This document shows positions 1 through 6,148 of a DNA stretch of 6,493 nt, piece by piece (the first letter of the stretch is position 1; every line of letters begins with the position of its first letter). The DNA lies in contig JAFWXG010000045.1 in the NCBI GenBank assembly GCA_017523005.1, forward strand, positions 1-6,493, given 5' to 3'. This stretch comes from Clostridia bacterium (GTDB lineage Bacteria; Bacillota; Clostridia; RGIG6154). A program made the translations under genes and the position numbers. A model generated the notes under the pieces. The model saw nothing but the letters and a program-made list of their open reading frames with translations. It was not told where the DNA came from and ran no database searches.

Positions 1-1413
1 CGGAACTGTTGTTAAGGTCTCAGGTGTATCCAAAACTTCAAGCTGAATGTCCCCTTTAGCACTTCCCCATGCTACAGAAATTTCAGCTTTCCCATGCTTT
101 TCAGCCTTAAAGGTGTTTCCGTTCATTGTACCGCCTGATGCAGTAAAGGCAGGTGTTCCGCTTGGACTCTCGCAAGGATTTCCATACTCATCCAAAACAT
201 AATCAATTTCTATTTTTCTGCTTGTTCCTTTAAACAAAGCTGTATCAGAAACTTTTAAAACAATCCTTTCGGGCTTGCCTTTTGGCGCAGAAGTTGAGAT
301 TTCAATACCATTAGGAACAGTTCTTAAACTCCCGTCAGAAAGTCTGTTTACAACCTCAAGATTATTAGCCTTATTATCTCTCATAACCATAGTGGTTGAA
401 CCACCGCCGTCTAAGTTTATGGCAGTATCCATACCTAAACGAAGTGCCAAATCCTGCATTTCGCTTAAAGTCATACCGCTTGAGCCTGACACTCTACCCT
501 CAACAGTTACTAAATAAAGCTTCGTTCCCGATTTGTCTGTTCCTGCCATAGTTCTGGGGTTTGAACCGCCTACATTATGGGTGATTTCATGCTTCTTGCC
601 ATTCTTTACAAGCAAAGTTCCTCCTCCAATAGCTGTTTGTAAATTTGAAATGTCTAAGCTCGTGCTTACTGAAAGAGTAACCTTGTCCCCAACTGCAATA
701 TTTTCTGATAAAAATGGGTCGAATTCGGGCAAATGACGGATTACATATCCGTTTTCGGGGATTTCAACCCCCTCTTGTTCACGGCGTATATCTGTCACAA
801 CTCCGTCTGTTACCACAACCTCTAAAATATTGTTAAAAGAGCCGTCTGTACTTTGAGCAAATTCCTTTGTGTAAATAACAGGTTCTGCTAAAGAATCATA
901 CTTGTTGATGTCTTTTATAGCAACACTTTCGCCGTTTGCTAAAGTTAATATCACATCAGTAGTAATATAGTCAAGAAGAACAGCCCCCGAATTGTCAAAA
1001 CCGATAGTCGCACCATTTACATCCTTGCTTGATGTTGAAATTACTTCGCCGTCTTTGACAACAAGTCCCATAGAAGACGCCTTCTCCCAACTGCTTCTTG
1101 AGAAAAAGTCGCCGTTTACTGCGCCAATACTCATTTTACTTTTAGCAAGGTTTAGCACATTTTCTGCATACCCAAGTCCTTTTTCGCTTGTCATAACCGA
1201 TGCTGAAATGTATGGATTAGTAAGGTCTGCCTCTAAAATATCGACATTCTGCCAGCCTGTGGATGTGTATAAATTTAAATGCTTATATATAACGCCGTCT
1301 GTTATGTTTTTTTCTGTCTTTTCTTCATAAAAAATCTCTGCAGATGCAGGTGTAATAACAGAAAAAACAACAAGAAAGCACAAAATTAAACTTAAAATTT
1401 TTCTTGATTTCAT
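1..1413 (-). CDS. Secreted phosphodiester glycosidase (NAGPA/DUF2233-type) with Ig-like region, C-terminus missing
   Basis: The frame is open from the ATG at 1413 to the window edge (471 codons, no stop), so the 3' end is missing. Residues 1-25 form a signal peptide: Lys/Arg-rich start, hydrophobic core, then ASA before Glu26. The NAGPA-type domain covers about 45-375, shown by VNGDFF (99-104), AIGGGTLLV (261-269), NPRTMAG (285-291) and LDGGGSTTM (334-342). The family includes enzymes that remove the GlcNAc cap from phosphodiesters; bacterial members are exported and thought to act on cell-surface glycans, but the substrate here is unknown. From about 380 the sequence resembles a bacterial Ig-like fold (PERIVLKVSD through GKAEISVAWG, 381-450). 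AAAGGAG lies 8 bases before the ATG, and a sigma-A promoter lies upstream. The gene is divergent from the GT-CsaB gene. SLH or other wall-binding repeats may follow in the missing part, which is inference only. Confidence 0.9.
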   Translation of the reverse strand, partial: MKSRKILSLILCFLVVFSVITPASAEIFYEEKTEKNITDGVIYKHLNLYTSTGWQNVDILEADLTNPYISASVMTSEKGLGYAENVLNLAKSKMSIGAVNGDFFSRSSWEKASSMGLVVKDGEVISTSSKDVNGATIGFDNSGAVLLDYITTDVILTLANGESVAIKDINKYDSLAEPVIYTKEFAQSTDGSFNNILEVVVTDGVVTDIRREQEGVEIPENGYVIRHLPEFDPFLSENIAVGDKVTLSVSTSLDISNLQTAIGGGTLLVKNGKKHEITHNVGGSNPRTMAGTDKSGTKLYLVTVEGRVSGSSGMTLSEMQDLALRLGMDTAINLDGGGSTTMVMRDNKANNLEVVNRLSDGSLRTVPNGIEISTSAPKGKPERIVLKVSDTALFKGTSRKIEIDYVLDEYGNPCESPSGTPAFTASGGTMNGNTFKAEKHGKAEISVAWGSAKGDIQLEVLDTPETLTTVP

Positions 1414-1436
1414 TGTCAAAGCTCCTTTCTTAATAA

Positions 1437-1465
1437 ATTATACATTAACTTTAAAAAAAAGTAAA
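1437..1465 (-). promoter_or_regulatory. Sigma-A promoter for the secreted glycosidase gene
   Basis: On the minus strand, TTTACT (1465-1460) and a perfect TATAAT (1442-1437) are separated by 17 bases. The -10 lies about 23 bases upstream of the ATG at 1413, leaving room for the AAAGGAG ribosome site. It sits back to back with the plus-strand promoter at 1475-1503; the two -35 boxes are about 10 bases apart, so a regulator bound here could affect both genes. Confidence 0.65.
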
Positions 1466-1474
1466 TAATAAATG

Positions 1475-1503
1475 TTGTAAATCGGGTTAAATTATGTTAA
1501 AAT
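1475..1503 (+). promoter_or_regulatory. Extended -10 promoter for the GT-CsaB/ruvX operon
   Basis: TTGTAA (1475-1480), 17 bases, then TAAAAT (1498-1503) with an extended TG at 1495-1496. The expected transcript start is near 1510. That places the upstream in-frame ATG at 1510 right at the transcript start and supports the ATG at 1534, which has AAGGGAGA at 1520-1527. Confidence 0.6.
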
Positions 1504-1533
1504 AGGGGTATGGAACATGAAGGGAGATTTAAA

Positions 1534-3744
1534 ATGAAAGCATTACTTGTACTTATGGGTATGGAAATAGGCGGTGCCGAAACCCATGTTTTAGAGCTTG
1601 CTTTAGGCTTAAAAGAAAGAGGTGTTGATGTTCTTATAGCGTCTAACGGCGGTGTATACACAAATGAACTTAAACAAAATTCAATTCCCCATTTCTCTGT
1701 TCCTCTCAACACAAGAAATCCTTTCAAAATGCTTAAATCTCTGTTCATTTTATCAAAAATTATAAGAAAAGAAAAACCAGATATAGTTCATGGCCACGCA
1801 AGAATACCATCATTTTTGCTTGGAATTTTATGTAAAATTCACCATTTTAACTTTATTACTACTGCACACTGGGTATTTAATGTAACCCCCGCTTTAAAAA
1901 GATTAAGCAACTGGGGGTATCGCACTATTGCGGTGTCTGATGATATAAAAAAATATCTTACCGAAAACTATGGTACATACCCTCAAGATATTTTGGTAAC
2001 CACAAACGGAATTTCAAAAAAGAAATTCTCTATCCCGCGTGACGAAAGTCTTATTGAAGAATTAGGATTGTCAAAGGATAAGCGAAAGATTTTGTCTGTC
2101 AGCCGAATGGATACAGACAGAAGTCTTATCGCTCATCAGCTTATTGAAATTGCGCCAAAGCTTGCAGAAAAAGAAGATGTTGAAATTATTTTGGTGGGCG
2201 ACGGCGACGATTACCAGAACATTTTAGCAGAAGCCGAACAAATGAACACTTCTTTAAATAAAAAGGTTATCTTCACAACAGGCGGAAGAACAGATATCAA
2301 CCGCTTTGTTTCAATTTCGGATTTTGTGGTTGCGGTATCCCGTTCCGCACTTGAAGCCATGTGCGGTAAAAAGCCTGTAATTGTGGCAGGAAATGAAGGA
2401 TATCTCGGCATTTTTACCAATGAAACTTTAGAAAATGCGATTGCAACTAACTTTTGTTGCAGGGGTATGAAAAATTCAACTCCCGAACTTTTGTTTGCCG
2501 ATTTAGAAAAGCTTTTATCTTTAACTCCCGAAAAATTAGCTGAACTTAGTGCTTTCGGGGAAAAAGTTGTAGAAGATAATTATTCTGTAGACAAAATGGT
2601 TACAGACAACCTTACTGTTTATAACGAAATATTAAAAAACGGAAATTGCCACAAAGATTTTGTCATTTCGGGCTATTACGGACACGGAAACAGCGGAGAT
2701 GATGCTCTTTTGTATGCAATTTTACAGGATTTAAGAGAAAACTTACCTTATGTGAGAGTGACAGTACTTTCCGCAAACCCCGAAGAAACAACTGCTTTCC
2801 ACGGAGTTCATGCTGTAAACCGCTTTAATCTGTTTGAGGTTACAAAAGCAATTAAAAATTCAGACTGTCTTATAAGCGGTGGCGGAAGTCTGCTTCAGGA
2901 TGTGACAAGCACAAAATCGCTGATTTACTATACTTCGGTAATCAACTACGCAAAAAAACTTGGTAAAAAGGTTTATATTTACGCAAACGGCATCGGTCCT
3001 TTGACCAGAAAGAATAATGTTATCTCTGCAAAAAAAGCTTTGGAAAATGCTGATTTAATCACATTAAGGGATAAAAAATCAGAAGAATTGCTAAAGGAAC
3101 TTAAAGTAAAAAACAAAAATGTTGTTTTAACTGCCGACCCAGCCCTTAACCTAAAACCGTCAGAGAGTACAAAGGCGCTTATCGAAAAAGAAAATCTACC
3201 TGGTGGCAAATATGTTGCAATCTCAATAAGAAATTGGAAAAACGACGAAAATTTAGCGGTTTCTGTTGCGGAATGTGCAGATAGATTGAGTGAAAAATAC
3301 GGTCTTATTCCTGTATTTATACCAATGCAACAAAAGGAAGATTTGAAAATTTGTGAGCACGCACTTTCCTTAATGAAGTGTAAAGGCTATTGCCTTAAAA
3401 ATCACTATGAATTTAACGACCTGATGGCATTTTGTAAAGAATGTGAGCTTGTTATCGGTATGCGACTTCATATACTTCTCTACTCTGCAACCATGTGCGT
3501 ACCGAGTATTGGTATTGTTTACGACCCTAAAGTAATGGGCTGTATCGAAATGCTGGGTCAGGAAAAATATTTGATTGATTTAGAAAGCATTTCTGCTGAT
3601 GGTCTTTTTAATCGTTGCACAGAAATTTTAGAAAATTATGAAAGCGTTAAAGATGCCTTGACAGAAACTATTCAAAATGTCAAAAATTCCGCAAAACAAA
3701 ACGGAATTTACGCAGAAAAGCTTTATAAAGAAGGAGAAATTTAG
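1534..3744 (+). CDS. csaB: GT4-like glycosyltransferase fused to CsaB-like polysaccharide pyruvyl transferase
   Basis: A 736-residue protein with two enzymes in one chain. Residues 1-365 look like a GT-B fold glycosyltransferase: GGAETHVLELALGL (13-26), HGHARIPS (86-93), AVSDDIKKYL (133-142), TTNGISKKKF (156-165), VSRMD (189-193), VGDGDDY (221-227) and SRSALEAMCGKKPVI (269-283). Residues 377-700 match polysaccharide pyruvyl transferases of the CsaB type: GYYGHGNSGDDALL (380-393), LISGGGSLLQD (446-456), YANGIGPLT (483-491), TADPAL (533-538), ISIRNW (563-568) and IGMRLHILLYS (641-651). CsaB adds ketal pyruvate to the wall-linked polymer to which SLH proteins bind; the glycosyltransferase half probably builds the same or a related polymer (inference). 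Both halves appear cytosolic, with no signal peptide. The ATG at 1534 is chosen over 1510 because of its ribosome site and the promoter position. The gene symbol applies to the C-terminal half only. Stand-alone CsaB is about half this length. Confidence 0.88.
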   Translation: MKALLVLMGMEIGGAETHVLELALGLKERGVDVLIASNGGVYTNELKQNSIPHFSVPLNTRNPFKMLKSLFILSKIIRKEKPDIVHGHARIPSFLLGILCKIHHFNFITTAHWVFNVTPALKRLSNWGYRTIAVSDDIKKYLTENYGTYPQDILVTTNGISKKKFSIPRDESLIEELGLSKDKRKILSVSRMDTDRSLIAHQLIEIAPKLAEKEDVEIILVGDGDDYQNILAEAEQMNTSLNKKVIFTTGGRTDINRFVSISDFVVAVSRSALEAMCGKKPVIVAGNEGYLGIFTNETLENAIATNFCCRGMKNSTPELLFADLEKLLSLTPEKLAELSAFGEKVVEDNYSVDKMVTDNLTVYNEILKNGNCHKDFVISGYYGHGNSGDDALLYAILQDLRENLPYVRVTVLSANPEETTAFHGVHAVNRFNLFEVTKAIKNSDCLISGGGSLLQDVTSTKSLIYYTSVINYAKKLGKKVYIYANGIGPLTRKNNVISAKKALENADLITLRDKKSEELLKELKVKNKNVVLTADPALNLKPSESTKALIEKENLPGGKYVAISIRNWKNDENLAVSVAECADRLSEKYGLIPVFIPMQQKEDLKICEHALSLMKCKGYCLKNHYEFNDLMAFCKECELVIGMRLHILLYSATMCVPSIGIVYDPKVMGCIEMLGQEKYLIDLESISADGLFNRCTEILENYESVKDALTETIQNVKNSAKQNGIYAEKLYKEGEI

Positions 3745-3745
3745 A

Positions 3746-4168
3746 ATGCGGATACTTGGAATTGACTATGGCGATGCGCGTACAGGGATTGCGGTTTCCG
3801 ACCCAATGGGCTGGACAGCGCAGGGTGTTTTGACTATTAACGAAAGAAACAATCCCGAAAAGGTTTCAGAAAAAGTGCTTGAGCTAATAAAAGAATATTC
3901 CCCCGCTGAGATTGTTGTAGGTCTACCTAAAAATATGGACGGAACCGAAGGCTTCCGCACCGATGCAACCAAAAAATTTGCAGAAATTTTAAAGAGCAAG
4001 ACTAAAGTTCCAATCATTTTCTGGGACGAAAGACTGACTACTGTCGCAGCTGCCCGTACATTAAATGAAACAAATGTTAGGGGAAATAAACGCAAACAGG
4101 TTATAGATACTGTTGCCGCAACTTATATACTTCAAGGCTATTTAGATAAAAAGGCACTAAAAAAATAA
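3746..4168 (+). CDS. ruvX: Putative Holliday junction resolvase / pre-16S rRNA nuclease RuvX (YqgF)
   Basis: A 140-residue protein of normal family length. It has the RNase H-like fold motifs of YqgF: ILGIDYGDARTGIAVSD (3-19) with the first acidic residue Asp7, AEIVVGLPKNMDG (54-66) with Glu55, WDERLTT (93-99) and VIDTVAATYILQGYL (119-133) with Asp121. These acidic residues are the expected metal ligands. The family has been linked to 5' processing of 16S rRNA and to Holliday junction resolution; which role applies cannot be told from sequence. AAGGAG at 3731-3736, inside the end of the preceding gene, lies 9 bases before the ATG. One base separates the stop of the GT-CsaB gene from this start, so the two are probably co-transcribed and translationally coupled. 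In-frame ATGs further upstream lie inside the preceding gene and lack ribosome sites. No hairpin terminator is visible between the stop and the tRNA promoter. Confidence 0.95.
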   Translation: MRILGIDYGDARTGIAVSDPMGWTAQGVLTINERNNPEKVSEKVLELIKEYSPAEIVVGLPKNMDGTEGFRTDATKKFAEILKSKTKVPIIFWDERLTTVAAARTLNETNVRGNKRKQVIDTVAATYILQGYLDKKALKK

Positions 4169-4184
4169 AAATTTAAAAAAAGTA

Positions 4185-4213
4185 TTGACAAATGTTTTTA
4201 AAACAGGTATAAT
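4185..4213 (+). promoter_or_regulatory. Perfect consensus sigma-A promoter of the tRNA operon
   Basis: TTGACA (4185-4190), 17 bases, TATAAT (4208-4213): an exact match to the vegetative consensus at ideal spacing. The expected start of transcription is about 4220, 24 bases before tRNA-Met. Such strength fits constitutive stable-RNA transcription. Confidence 0.9.
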
Positions 4214-4220
4214 ATACAAG

Positions 4221-4235
4221 CTGACATTAGGTCAG
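4221..4235 (+). other. Small hairpin at the 5' end of the tRNA transcript
   Basis: CTGAC (4221-4225), loop ATTAG, GTCAG (4231-4235) form a perfect 5-bp stem starting almost exactly at the predicted transcript start and ending 8 bases before tRNA-Met. It may shape the leader that RNase P removes. A 5-bp stem can also arise by chance. Confidence 0.4.
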
Positions 4236-4243
4236 CCCGATAT

Positions 4244-4320
4244 GGCGGTGTAGCTCAGTTGGCTAGAGCAAACGGTTCATACCCGTTAGGTCGGTGGTTC
4301 GAATCCACTCGCCGCTACCA
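4244..4320 (+). tRNA. tRNA-Met(CAT), elongator type
   Basis: 77 bases including CCA. The acceptor stem GGCGGTG (4244-4250) pairs with CGCCGCT (4310-4316) using two G-U pairs. D stem GCTC/GAGC; anticodon stem AACGG/CCGTT (4271-4275, 4283-4287) with loop TTCATAC and anticodon CAT; T stem GGTGG/CCACT around TTCGAAT. Discriminator A, encoded CCA at 4318-4320. A paired 1-72 position and no three G-C pairs in the anticodon stem argue against the initiator. The close likeness to the Bacillus elongator Met tRNA argues against Ile2 (CAT modified to lysidine). Confidence 0.95.
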
Positions 4321-4323
4321 TAT

Positions 4324-4399
4324 GGGAGTTTAGCTCAGCTGGGAGAGCATCTGCCTTACAAGCAGAGGGTCACAGGTTCGAGCCCTGTAATTCCCACCA
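4324..4399 (+). tRNA. tRNA-Val(TAC)
   Basis: 76 bases including CCA, three bases after tRNA-Met and in the same transcript. Acceptor GGGAGTT (4324-4330) pairs with AATTCCC (4389-4395), one G-U pair. D stem GCTC/GAGC; anticodon stem TCTGC/GCAGA with loop CTTACAA, anticodon TAC (4357-4359); T loop TTCGAGC. CCA is encoded at 4397-4399. The final A of CCA is also the first base of the terminator stem. Confidence 0.96.
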
Positions 4400-4442
4400 A
4401 AAAGAAACGACAATTTTCGACAGAAGATTGTCGTTTCTTTTT
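4399..4442 (+). terminator. Long-stem intrinsic terminator of the tRNA operon
   Basis: AAAAAGAAACGACAAT (4399-4414) is exactly complementary to ATTGTCGTTTCTTTTT (4427-4442): a 16-bp perfect stem with a 12-base loop and a T run as the 3' strand. The A-rich 5' arm means it could also work on the minus strand. It begins directly at the end of tRNA-Val. Confidence 0.85.
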
Positions 4443-4498
4443 GTACTTTTATCTATTCGCTATTCTCTCTTCACTCTTCACTAAAAAATTGTCGTTTC
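4427..4498. repeat. 11-bp direct repeat of the terminator arm
   Basis: ATTGTCGTTTC occurs at 4427-4437 (3' arm of the tRNA terminator) and again exactly at 4488-4498, 50 bases apart. The first heptad array lies between the copies. Either copy could pair with the 5' arm at 4404-4414. The pair may mark an insertion that duplicated its target, or a slipped duplication. Confidence 0.6.
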
Positions 4499-4528
4499 AA
4501 GAGAATAGATAAAAGAGAATAGAGAATA
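4447..4528. repeat. Two facing arrays of 7-base repeats
   Basis: Left array, 4447-4481, five heptads in phase: TTTTATC, TATTCGC, TATTCTC, TCTTCAC, TCTTCAC. Right array, 4501-4528, four heptads in phase: GAGAATA, GATAAAA, GAGAATA, GAGAATA, which are the reverse complements of TATTCTC and TTTTATC. Nineteen bases (4482-4500) separate them. As a result 4452-4468 pairs with 4514-4530 over 17 positions with one mismatch, and other registers are possible. Heptad repeats in intergenic DNA are known from cyanobacteria (STRR sequences); no family is assigned here. Confidence 0.75.
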
Positions 4529-4537
4529 GAAATGGTA

Positions 4538-4555
4538 GTTTTGCTTGCGCAAAAC
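4538..4555. repeat. Perfect 7-bp palindrome upstream of the four-helix bundle gene
   Basis: GTTTTGC (4538-4544), loop TTGC, GCAAAAC (4549-4555). It ends one base before the -35 box at 4557, so it could be an operator, or part of the same repeat unit as the heptads. It lacks a T run and so is not a convincing terminator. Confidence 0.5.
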
Positions 4556-4556
4556 A

Positions 4557-4585
4557 TTGAATTATATAAAGATTTATGATATACT
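4557..4585 (+). promoter_or_regulatory. Extended -10 promoter of the four-helix bundle gene
   Basis: TTGAAT (4557-4562), 17 bases, TATACT (4580-4585) with TG at 4577-4578 one base before the -10. The predicted transcript start, near 4592, leaves a leader of about 12 bases holding only the ribosome site. The gene therefore appears to have its own promoter, separate from the tRNA unit. Confidence 0.65.
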
Positions 4586-4603
4586 AAAATAGAGGTGAAG
4601 AAA

Positions 4604-4954
4604 ATGGAAAGTCCATTATTAAATAAATCTTTGGAATTCGCTACACAAATTGTTCTGTTTTATGAAGAATATTCAAAATCTAAAAGGGATACAACTATTG
4701 CAAAACAACTGCTGCGAAGTGCAACAAGTGTTGGTGCAAATATAAACGAAGCGATTTATGGGAACAGCAAACCCGATTTTATTTCAAAATTACATATTTC
4801 TCTAAAAGAGGTTAGCGAAAGCATATATTGGCTTACTCTTTTAAAGAATACAAAATTGTTTGAATATGGTTATGACAAACCAATTAACCTTGCAGAAGAA
4901 ATTAAGAAAATGCTTATTTCATCGATAAATACAGCAAAGAAAAATCAAAATTAA
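4604..4954 (+). CDS. Free-standing four-helix bundle protein (S23 / TIGR02436 family)
   Basis: A 116-residue, largely helical, Lys-rich protein of normal family length. The family signature is clear: AKQLLRSATSVGANINEA (33-50), then SKPDFISKLHISLKEVSESIYWLTLL across 54-79. Relatives are encoded in intervening sequences inside 23S rRNA genes, and the Avd protein of diversity-generating retroelements has the same fold. No 23S rRNA, reverse transcriptase or template repeat is visible here, so this is a stand-alone copy of unknown role; members form oligomers and bind nucleic acid in the cases studied. The ATG at 4604 is chosen because AGAGGTGA (4591-4598) is an ideal ribosome site 5 bases before it; an in-frame GTG at 4595 lies within that site. 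It has its own promoter and sits between the heptad repeats and a shared terminator. Confidence 0.9.
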   Translation: MESPLLNKSLEFATQIVLFYEEYSKSKRDTTIAKQLLRSATSVGANINEAIYGNSKPDFISKLHISLKEVSESIYWLTLLKNTKLFEYGYDKPINLAEEIKKMLISSINTAKKNQN

Positions 4955-4980
4955 ATATCCCTATGGTTCTGATTTTCATC

Positions 4981-5013
4981 AAAAAAGACTATCCTTTTGG
5001 ATAGTCTTTTTTT
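4981..5013. terminator. Bidirectional terminator between converging genes
   Basis: AAAAAAGACTATCC (4981-4994), loop TTTT, GGATAGTCTTTTTT (4999-5012) plus one further T. The 8-bp G/C-containing core is flanked by an A run and a T run, so it ends transcription in both directions: the four-helix bundle gene (stop at 4954) and smpB (stop three bases away at 5016). Confidence 0.9.
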
Positions 5014-5015
5014 CT

Positions 5016-5474
5016 TTATACACTTCTTCTTATTGCTCGTTCTATGTTGCGGGCAGCGTCTTTTTTGGCAGCGTCTTCGCGTTTGTCATAGAGTTTTTTG
5101 CCCTTAACTACCGCAATCTCAAGCTTTGCCTTTGAGCCTTTTAAGTATAGGGATAATGGAACGATTGATAATCCCTCTCTTGTGACCTGACCTATAAGCT
5201 TATTTATTTCCCTTTTATGCAAAAGCAGTTTTCTTATTCTTAGCGGGTCTTTATTAAAAATATTCCCCTTTTCGTAAGGCGAAATGTGCATACCCATAAC
5301 ATGGGCTTCCCCATTTTTGACAGAAACCCAGCTATCCTTTAAATTGACGGCACCTTGTCTTACAGACTTGATTTCCGTACCGCTGAGCACCATGCCCGCT
5401 TCTATTTTTTCTAAAATAAAATAGTCGTGAGTTGCCTTTTTGTTATTGGCAATTACCTTTATGGTCTGTTCCAT
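5016..5474 (-). CDS. smpB: SsrA-binding protein SmpB
   Basis: A 152-residue protein of typical length. SmpB binds tmRNA and brings it to stalled ribosomes for trans-translation. Conserved features in order: NNKKATHDYFILEKIEAG (10-27), LSGTEIKSVRQG (30-41), NLKDSWV (44-50), HISPYEKGN (63-71), PLRIRKLLLHKREI (77-90), SIVPLSLYLKG (103-113), and the basic C-terminal tail KGKKLYDKREDAAKKDAARN (124-143), which enters the mRNA channel in known structures. AAAGGA (5487-5482) lies 7 bases before the ATG, inside the end of the upstream membrane protein gene, with a 32-base overlap. Co-transcription and translational coupling are likely. No tmRNA gene is seen in the window. Confidence 0.98.
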   Translation of the reverse strand: MEQTIKVIANNKKATHDYFILEKIEAGMVLSGTEIKSVRQGAVNLKDSWVSVKNGEAHVMGMHISPYEKGNIFNKDPLRIRKLLLHKREINKLIGQVTREGLSIVPLSLYLKGSKAKLEIAVVKGKKLYDKREDAAKKDAARNIERAIRRSV

Positions 5475-6132
5475 TTCGCTTTCCTTTCATTAAATACTGA
5501 TTTATAAAAATTCCTGTTACACTTATTATCGCAATGCCCGCGTAAACAATCGCCGTCTTAAAGACATCTCCCTGTCTGAAAACCGACCCCGCAAATGTTG
5601 AGGACAGCACAGACGGTATCCTTGCAATAATTGATATTATCATATAAGGCTTAAACGGAATTTTAAACAAAGGGACTACATAACACAAAGTATCCTTTGG
5701 TGTTCCCGGAATAAAAAACAATAAAAACAACAAAAAATACAATTTTTTCTCATTTTTAAGGAATTCAAGGCGGTTAATTTTTTCAATCCAGTATACTGCA
5801 TCTTTACCAAGTGCCTTTACCAGAAAATAAATTATTGTCTGCCCGATAAAAATTCCTGTCAAATCGATTAAAAGCCCAAGCCACGCACCAAACATAGCCC
5901 CCGACAAAAATTCTACCGCCTCGCCCGGCACAAAACAAATCAAAACTTGCAAAACCTGAACAAGGAGTAATATCAAAGCACCAAAAATGCCCTGATTTTT
6001 TATAAACACTTCAAAGTCTTTAATACTGCTTACCTTGAAATACTTAAAAATCACAACGGTCAAAATCAGTATCAATAAGAAATAACTGAAAAACAACCAT
6101 TGTCTTATTCTTTTTTTGTTAATCTGTCTCAT
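5443..6132 (-). CDS. TVP38/TMEM64-type (VTT domain, DedA superfamily) membrane protein
   Basis: A 229-residue polytopic inner membrane protein. Hydrophobic stretches lie at about 11-31, 50-69, 75-103, 131-142, 162-181 and 193-213. VTT-domain motifs are CFVPGEAVEFLSGAMFG (66-82), FFIPGTPKDTLCYVVPL (139-155) and RIPSVLSSTFAGS (171-183); the two PG-containing segments fit the re-entrant loops proposed for DedA-like proteins. Related proteins are implicated in lipid transport across membranes and membrane homeostasis, but the substrate here is unknown. The ATG at 6132 is the only plausible start (the next Met is residue 80), with AAAGGA 7 bases upstream. Its 3' end overlaps smpB by 32 bases in another frame, encoding the tail KRNGTDHKGNCQ. 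Confidence 0.9.
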   Translation of the reverse strand: MRQINKKRIRQWLFFSYFLLILILTVVIFKYFKVSSIKDFEVFIKNQGIFGALILLLVQVLQVLICFVPGEAVEFLSGAMFGAWLGLLIDLTGIFIGQTIIYFLVKALGKDAVYWIEKINRLEFLKNEKKLYFLLFLLFFIPGTPKDTLCYVVPLFKIPFKPYMIISIIARIPSVLSSTFAGSVFRQGDVFKTAIVYAGIAIISVTGIFINQYLMKGKRNGTDHKGNCQ

Positions 6133-6148
6133 TTAAGCTTCCTTTACT

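Noticed and set aside
275..1330. Plus-strand open frames at 275-517, 533-736 and 992-1330
   Set aside because: All antisense to the secreted glycosidase, whose minus-strand frame is open throughout and has clear family motifs.
1497..1748. Minus-strand open frame opposite the GT-CsaB gene start
   Set aside because: Antisense to a well-supported gene, spans both its promoter and coding sequence, no family likeness.
2211..3209. Minus-strand open frames at 2211-2420 and 2979-3209
   Set aside because: Shadows of the GT-CsaB coding sequence without recognisable motifs.
3766..4095. Minus-strand open frame of 109 residues
   Set aside because: Antisense shadow of ruvX.
4294..4512. Plus-strand open frame across the two tRNAs, encoding a peptide with SLAQLGEHLPYKQRVTGSSP
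   Set aside because: This is the familiar false translation of a tRNA gene; the DNA folds as tRNA-Met and tRNA-Val plus a terminator.
4400..4603. CRISPR array
   Set aside because: The repeats here are 7-base tandem units and facing arrays, without 20-40 base repeats or unique spacers.
4604..4954. Diversity-generating retroelement (Avd-like accessory gene)
   Set aside because: The fold family fits Avd, but there is no reverse transcriptase and no template/variable repeat pair in the window.
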